12,458 bases of DNA from Phoronis ovalis (Eukaryota; Phoronida; Phoronidae). Of this stretch, positions 8,101 to 12,458 are shown in pieces. The notes under the pieces were generated by a model. That model searched no databases. It saw only the letters and a program-made list of their open reading frames with translations, and was not told where the DNA came from. Location: NCBI GenBank assembly GCA_028565635.1, contig JAOXYB010044949.1:1-12458 (forward strand), read 5' to 3'. A program made the translations under genes and the position numbers. Position 1 is the stretch's first letter, and each line of letters starts with the position of its first letter.

Positions 8101-11100
8101 ATAAAATATTAAAAACTTTGAATAATATTACTTCCTCTTTTAATGTAATTCCCATATACCTTCATTTCTTCCAGAATTTTTTCTTCTTCCATAATCTGTC
8201 TAAAATCCTTAACATGTGGCTGCATTTTACCATATGCTGTAGTCTTCGCTTTTTGTTCATTTTTAACCCTCAAAAGTCTTTCTTCTTCATCTTGAAGAAA
8301 ACGTGCCAACTGCTCATCTGTAATGTACACAGATAATCTGCTTTTTAAAAACAGGATACACGTTTTTTTAGAATAGTTTATCGTAAATTTTTTCAATATG
8401 TACTTTTTCTACATTTTAATATTAAGTACAAATTAAGGCAGTACGTAAAATTTCTTAAAATCGACTGTGCGCATGCGTGTGTGTGATACAGTATATTGAA
8501 TTTCAATAAATCTGTCAAGCACTTATATCTACCTTTAGCCATCTGACTGTAGTTTTGTGATTGGCTTTTGTCTGGGAATCGCCCAACAGTCAGTGATTGG
8601 CTTTTATCCGTAAATTCATCAACAGTTGCTGTCCAGGCTTGATGAAGTGCAAGAGCAAGACTGTAACTTAATTTAACACTCCGACTACTGTTGCCTCCTA
8701 TTGAATAAAATGATTAAAATCAGCTGCACAAACAAGAAACAAAACACTTAATACTTGCGTTAAAATTTTGCCTACGGGGGAGTGCCAGTTGATTTTAATG
8801 ACATACTATTTACAAGAAACAATCTAGCTTACAAGGATTGATTCTCAAAAATAATATAACCCTTTCCCACCTCAACAATAATTATATAAACAGGTTGTAT
8901 GCAGTACTAGTAGTCTATTGGACGCTCCTAAGAAGATAATTATACTGCAAATTATTCAAAATGGTTAGAGTGTACTCGAGGGATTTTCGTTAGAGGAGCT
9001 ACAAAGGGGGTAAGCAAGAGGGTTCAATTCCATTGTAAAGAAAGAAAAAATGATAATTTTATTGCATAAACAAAAATTTATGTAACGCTCTAACACGAAA
9101 ATAAAACAACGTTTATCACATTGCAGGGACCAATTAAATAACGTGCAATGATTCCCACAACACAAAAATAAAATATCCCTTTCACACCTGTAGGAAAATA
9201 AGTTTGCCCCCCCCCCGCTATCTACCTGAATAATCTGATGACCCCTATCCCTCTAAATACATAAACTAGTGCTTGTGTGTATATGGAATTCAGGATTCTG
9301 TGTTTCCCCAGCAATTCCCTGACAGACTAAGCTGATGACATCAGAAAAATGTGAGTAGCTGTCACAAACTAGTACTTAGTACATTATCTGGTGTGAGCAT
9401 AACTCCGAAACCTACAGTAACTTCATGAGACCTGAGCAGCAATTTTAACCTGAAATTTACCTTTGATGTTTCCAAATAAGGACTGTAGCTGATCCGCAAG
9501 TTTAGAATCCAATTCCAATACCAACTGAGTATTACTGCCCTCTGCAGCCAAACTGTCTGTATGAGTAGCATTCAACTCCTGAACATATGGTCGGAATTTT
9601 TCTTGTGAATTGTCCGATTCTGTACTAAAACTTCCAACAGTTGAGGACGCATCTGAAAATGGTTTCACAGGAATGTATCGCTGTCCTGTTTCTTTTTCAC
9701 CCTTTTGAACATTAATCAAAGCTTGGTGAAATGCGGAATGTACAGAGGGTTGAACTACTTCACTACAAACTGCAGACAGTCTACATCTTTCTATAAATTC
9801 CTCACACAGAATTCGTAATTTCTTAACTTTTCCATTTCCATATTTATCATCACTGGTACTTGAACTTTCTGAATTATCACTTGTATCCTCAATATATAAA
9901 GCAGTTTCTTTCATAGAGGAGCTGGGCACATTATATATAATCCCAGAATCGAGCAATAAATTTATCGCCAATTCAGTATCTCCCATACATTTCTCCAGGA
10001 CGTCAGTTAAATCGTCTTTTGAAACCTCAGGAAAACAACTGTGTAAAAAGTCTATATCATCTTTTTTATTTGATTTTTCCAAGTCATGCGTAGATGAACC
10101 TTTACTGACTTTTAACTTATAATAAAGACTTGGTGACCCTTCCCTAGAATTTCGAAGAGAATGCTTAAAATCACTTGCTCCTGTATTAATATCATGTTCA
10201 TGACAGTTCAAAACTTTTAGATTATTCAACGATGTACCTGTTGCACTTTGTTTTATCCTTTGTATTAAAGCAAAATCTTCTGAAAGTGTCTGTGTACATG
10301 CATCAAATGAAACAGCCTCTGATTTAGAGAATTCGGTATCTTTTAATTCTGTGTTTTTGTTACACATAAAATCATTATTTTCAACAACAATTCTAAAATC
10401 CGGCAAAGCCCAATTTTGTTCAAGTAACTGTTCTTTCACAAACGGATTTAATTTGGGTTCATCAAGTTTCGCAGCCATTTTTTTCCTGGATGAACGCTTT
10501 TGTTTTGAACTTTCTTTGGTTACGACAGCATCCTGGACTTTGTTTGGAGAAACATCCCAGCCTCCTGATCTTTGATTCATTTCTGTAGGGGAAACACTTT
10601 CACTTGTTTTCAAATCAGACATCAGATCACTTTCAGTGACAACTTTCTGTTCTGTGCTCTCCTTGATTTTCTCACACTCAATATCTGAATTATCATTTTC
10701 ATCAGGGCAATTGTCATTTTCTGTTTGTGCGTTTGAAGAGGATTCTGATATTCTTTCGAAATCTGCTTGATTTTTATCTTCATTAGAGTTTTTAGAATTT
10801 TCACTAATTTTTTGTGTTGGCGAGTTGTTTAAACTGTTATTCAAAACACTTTCATTTTTTACTAAAACTGATTCAGGATCCTTTCTATCAAGAGAGCAAT
10901 CATAATTCTCTCTGATAATTTCAGGTAAATTTTTATATTCAGATTTATAATCATTTATGGCATCTTCATGGCAGGTTTTATGAGATCCAACAATGTCATT
11001 TCTTTTTAATTTGTCTGCTGATGATTCAAGCTTATTTTGAAAGATCATGTTACTGGAGCCATTATCTCTTGTAGTCTCTAAAATACCTTTTTCATTAGTC

Positions 11101-12458
11101 TCCAAATCAGTGTCGCAATTTTTTCCAGATTTTGGTTTAAGGTTTGGGGTTGTTTCATATATTATTTTTGAATTAGTTTGATCTACAAACTCGGAATCTT
11201 CACTAGTCCCTTTTTTCTTCTTCCTAGCTCTTTTTATTTTTGCATTTAAATTATCTTCTATGCCCTCTGCAGATTTAACATCAGTTACAGCATTAGGTAT
11301 TACCACGCCATATACAGGGGCTTCAGTACTCTGCTTGCAGTACTCATTTTCAAGGTTGCGTCCTTCTCCCTTCATGAATTCATCAAATTCCTTGTCTAAG
11401 TCCAATTCTTTTCCTGTTACCCTACGGGCATTTTGGCTTACATTCCTTTCAGTAGAATAGTTTTCATCTGTTTCTGACAAGTTTGTGCGTGTAGAAAAAG
11501 CACCCAGGGTTAAATCCTTCGCAGAAATATTTTTATCTGAACTAATGCTAAGCACTTTTGCTGAATTTTCTAAGGATCCTATATTCATTTCTAAATCGCT
11601 GCATGTAAAAACACCAAATTTTTCGTGTCTATTCCTACTATTTGATTCAACTAATTCCTTTGTTTTCTGTACTTTGTCAATGTTTGAGTTCACAGCTTCT
11701 CCGAAATATTTTCTTGAACAGTGACTAGAAGTAGGTCCTGCATTAACTGGATCACAATTAAGGTTTGATAATTCTTCTTTAAAGGTAGATATTTCCATTT
11801 TTAATACATTTTCTTCGGCATCAGACATGAATTTTTTCTTACACACACTTGCTCCAGTACAGTACGGATGCCAATTATGTTGTTTTGCACCTAAACTTGT
11901 GGCAATAAACACTTTATCCATAGATTCCTTAATGCAGTCTAGAGCTTCTTGATCAGTTTCTGGTCTGTTTATTTTTGGTTCAATAAATGAAACAGTTTGG
12001 GGCAAGGCATCTGATATAAACGATTGATTTTCATTCGTACTACAATAAAGATGTTAAAAATTAACAGCACTGGCACATGCATGATAGTGCATATTCATCA
12101 ATATTTCTTAAGACTTGTATCAGCTAGTGGTGCAAAAACAAATTCAACTAGATGAGAAAAAACAGTATTAGCTTGCAGGAGTCTCCCCCTATGGGCCCGT
12201 AGGTCATGATGAGCTGCTATTTAACAGATTCATATTTGATATATCAATAAAAAATTAAAGCTATCAACATATGAGTGTTTCTGGCCTGTGTACAGGCTAA
12301 AAAGGACAAATTCTATGAGGTTAAAATAGTAGACAATTTTACTATTATTTCTTCATTTATAACATTAATAATTAAATAAATTAGAAAGCCTTTTAGCAAA
12401 GGCAGGGTTGCTCATATTGGCTTTTATGAACGTTAAATGACCTCCAAGTTACCTTTCA
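5132..12458 (-). CDS. N4BP2: NEDD4-binding protein 2 orthologue (partial: N-terminus outside window)
   Basis: Large cytoplasmic protein of the N4BP2 family. Human N4BP2 binds NEDD4 and ubiquitin and combines a polynucleotide-kinase-like domain with a C-terminal Smr nicking-endonuclease domain. Exons, in transcript order: 12458-12453 (edge), 12039-9461, 8697-8533, 8317-8160, 7942-7824, 7515-7371, 7016-6876, 6559-6468, 6124-6024, 5695-5566, 5189-5132. Phases agree throughout, giving about 1,230 residues and a TAG stop at 5134-5132. Domain order: polar disordered region, CUE (near 10058-9941), MIU-like helix DEQLARFLQDEEE, second CUE-like domain spanning two exons, DUF1771 (QECFQKAQDAHRRGMKQVAT and on) and Smr (VDLHGLHV ... 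VITGRGNRSKGG). The P-loop kinase expected of the family is not in the window. Family identity is firm from DUF1771-Smr plus CUE; human N4BP2 has about 1,770 residues. Confidence 0.92.
5566..5695 (-). CDS. N4BP2: N4BP2 exon: Smr domain, core
   Basis: The acceptor CTGTAACAG ends at 5696, donor GTGAGT at 5565. It encodes RPDKRKMYLDVITGRGNRS, KGGVAKIKPAVVEYLKRNNY. TGRG is the second Smr motif. The residue before Ser in GN-R-S is Arg, where His is usual in relatives I recall. Confidence 0.95.
6024..6124 (-). CDS. N4BP2: N4BP2 exon: Smr domain, first part
   Basis: The acceptor TCTCTTCAG ends at 6125, donor GTATGT at 6023. It encodes NAVMNDNNSVDLHGLHVSE, carrying the Smr signature DLHG (LDxH motif, with a proposed metal/catalytic Asp), then SLNILDNILSSRQE. 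Confidence 0.94.
6468..6559 (-). CDS. N4BP2: N4BP2 exon: DUF1771, second half
   Basis: The acceptor GTGTGCAG ends at 6560, donor GTAAGT at 6467. It encodes VATFYAQQGHLHTEKLKQAN then TRASEKILES, the second DUF1771 helix leading into Smr. It ends with AA, completed to Lys by the next exon. Confidence 0.95.
6876..7016 (-). CDS. N4BP2: N4BP2 exon: DUF1771, first half
   Basis: The acceptor GAATTATAG ends at 7017; donor GTCAGA at 6875 is off consensus. It has 47 codons in phase 0: an acidic, Tyr-rich stretch (YQSYEEPDYDDYRGEA), then HVKERQECFQKAQDAHRRGM and KQ, the first DUF1771 helix. Confidence 0.93.
7371..7515 (-). CDS. N4BP2: N4BP2 exon: second CUE-like domain, second half
   Basis: The acceptor GTGTTTCAG ends at 7516, donor GTACTA at 7370. 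It completes NSCDLGRTMQAVHTSLG, the third CUE helix, then KLVMSPAAAQKYAKYLDD and a Lys/Glu-rich linker ending CDQ in phase 0. Confidence 0.92.
7824..7942 (-). CDS. N4BP2: N4BP2 exon: second CUE-like domain, first half
   Basis: The acceptor ATTTTACAG ends at 7943, donor GTTAGT at 7823. It encodes QDEALDSPDSLAIRMKRQ, then KLYDQFPGIDQSALEGMFQA, which has the Leu-x3-Phe-Pro ... Leu-x2-Met-Phe pattern of a CUE fold, and ends two bases into a Ser codon. Confidence 0.92.
8160..8317 (-). CDS. N4BP2: N4BP2 exon: MIU-like helix
   Basis: The acceptor ACATTACAG ends at 8318, donor GTATAT at 8159. The joined sequence is DEQLARFLQDEEERLLR, then a charged helix ending IMEEEKILEEMK. The pattern acidic-x-x-Ala-x-x-Leu-x-x-acidic matches the MIU (inverted UIM) ubiquitin-binding motif; this role is inferred. 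Confidence 0.92.
8533..8697 (-). CDS. N4BP2: N4BP2 exon with 12-residue repeat
   Basis: The acceptor TTCAATAG ends at 8698, donor GTAGAT at 8532. It joins the giant exon through a Gly codon (FGNIK-G-GNSSRSV). It encodes SYSLALALHQAWTATVDEF, a helical stretch, then two copies of DKSQS 12 residues apart, and ends QMAK plus one base of an Asp codon. Confidence 0.9.
8557..8609 (-). repeat. N4BP2: 36-bp period coding repeat (two copies)
   Basis: GTGATTGGCTTTT occurs at 8557 and again at 8593 on the + strand, exactly 36 bp apart. In the protein this gives DKSQSLTVGRFP followed by DKSQSQNYSQMA, an in-frame 12-codon duplication. Confidence 0.8.
8698..9460 (-). other. N4BP2: N4BP2 intron, 763 bp, no gene inside
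   Basis: The longest intron in the window, GT-AG. It contains a run of ten C (9207-9216 on the + strand) and no recognisable element. If retained, the frame adds about a dozen residues and stops (9423-9425), giving a protein without MIU, second CUE, DUF1771 and Smr. Confidence 0.7.
9207..9216. repeat. Run of ten C
   Basis: A C10 mononucleotide tract on the + strand inside an AT-rich intron. Likely length-polymorphic or prone to sequencing error; no function inferred. Confidence 0.85.
9461..12039 (-). CDS. N4BP2: N4BP2 giant exon: disordered region and CUE domain
   Basis: A single 2,579-bp exon of 859 codons without a stop. The acceptor TTATTGTAG ends at 12040 and the donor is GTAAAT at 9460. 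The frame is open to the acceptor, so the exon is internal; the first in-frame ATGs lie well inside. It is mostly Ser/Asn/Glu/Lys-rich and probably disordered, with basic clusters KIKRARKKKKG (near codon 264) and KQKRSSRKK (near codon 515). A conserved-looking island, LNPFVKEQLLEQNWALPDF, follows the second. Near codons 660-699 is a CUE domain: DDIDFLHSCFPEVSKDDL with its FP motif, and later AINLLLDSG with the paired leucines expected to contact ubiquitin. Confidence 0.92.
12040..12452 (-). other. N4BP2: N4BP2 intron at right edge
   Basis: 413 bp between the presumed edge exon and the giant exon. AT-rich apart from a short GC-richer patch near 12180-12200; no coding or RNA gene seen. Its 5' boundary depends on the six-base edge exon being real. 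Confidence 0.45.
12453..12458 (-). CDS. N4BP2: N4BP2 upstream exon, last 6 bases (edge)
   Basis: The right edge reads, on the - strand, TGAAAG followed by GTAACT. A donor at 12452 leaves two bases (AG) of a codon, exactly the phase needed by the next exon's single leading T, giving Glu-Ser-Thr. Only six bases are visible, so this is a fit of phase, not proof. Confidence 0.45.

Noticed and set aside
9423-9460. Extension of the giant N4BP2 frame past 9461 to a stop
   Set aside because: Donor GTAAAT at 9460 with matching phase joins to the next exon; read-through would remove DUF1771 and Smr, so it is at most a retained-intron form.
11485-11724. + strand open frames opposite the giant exon (also near 10351-10575 and 11260-11460)
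   Set aside because: Antisense shadows of a long coding exon; no independent support.
1-12458. Search for tRNA, rRNA, CRISPR, transposase or reverse-transcriptase sequence
   Set aside because: None was seen on either strand by eye; bacterial features are not expected in this eukaryotic sequence.

Overview
The window is nuclear DNA from an arthropod, most likely an insect. It is AT-rich, its protein-coding genes are split by short GT-AG introns (about 200-760 bp), and the proteins are animal families (septin, N4BP2). Nothing in it narrows the source to an order. Two partial protein-coding genes face each other tail to tail, and a short stretch between them looks like an undescribed promoter with a small transcript.

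Left, + strand (120-3271): the last eight coding exons of a SEPT6-group septin (Drosophila Sep2/Sep5, vertebrate SEPT6/8/10/11/14). All splice phases join into one open frame of about 332 residues ending in a stop. The window covers the G domain from the G3 motif onward, the septin unique element and the C-terminal coiled coil. The P-loop exon(s) lie before position 1. A 3' UTR follows, with a candidate poly(A) signal at 3720.

Right, - strand (12458 down to 5132): most of an N4BP2 (NEDD4-binding protein 2) orthologue in ten well-supported exons plus a sliver of an eleventh at the right edge. A 2.58-kb exon carries a long polar, probably disordered region and a CUE domain. It is followed by an MIU-like helix, a second CUE-like domain, DUF1771 and a C-terminal Smr domain. 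The polynucleotide-kinase-like P-loop domain expected of the family would lie beyond the right edge.

Middle (3272-5131): the two 3' UTRs plus about 700 bp (roughly 3841-4560) that keep far more CpG dinucleotides than the flanking genes. On the - strand this stretch holds a TATA box, an initiator exactly 30 bp downstream, a consensus splice donor, a good acceptor and an AATAAA signal. Together these define a possible two-exon transcript that could encode a 61-residue single-pass membrane peptide, or be non-coding. Its AATAAA lies back to back with the septin ATTAAA. Nearby are a perfect hairpin, a 16-bp perfect palindrome and a roughly 60-bp direct repeat.

The two main genes have no known shared pathway: septins form cortical filaments in the cytoskeleton, and N4BP2 belongs to ubiquitin binding and nucleic-acid cleavage. 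They look like ordinary convergent neighbours. All calls come from reading the sequence by eye; no database search was run.
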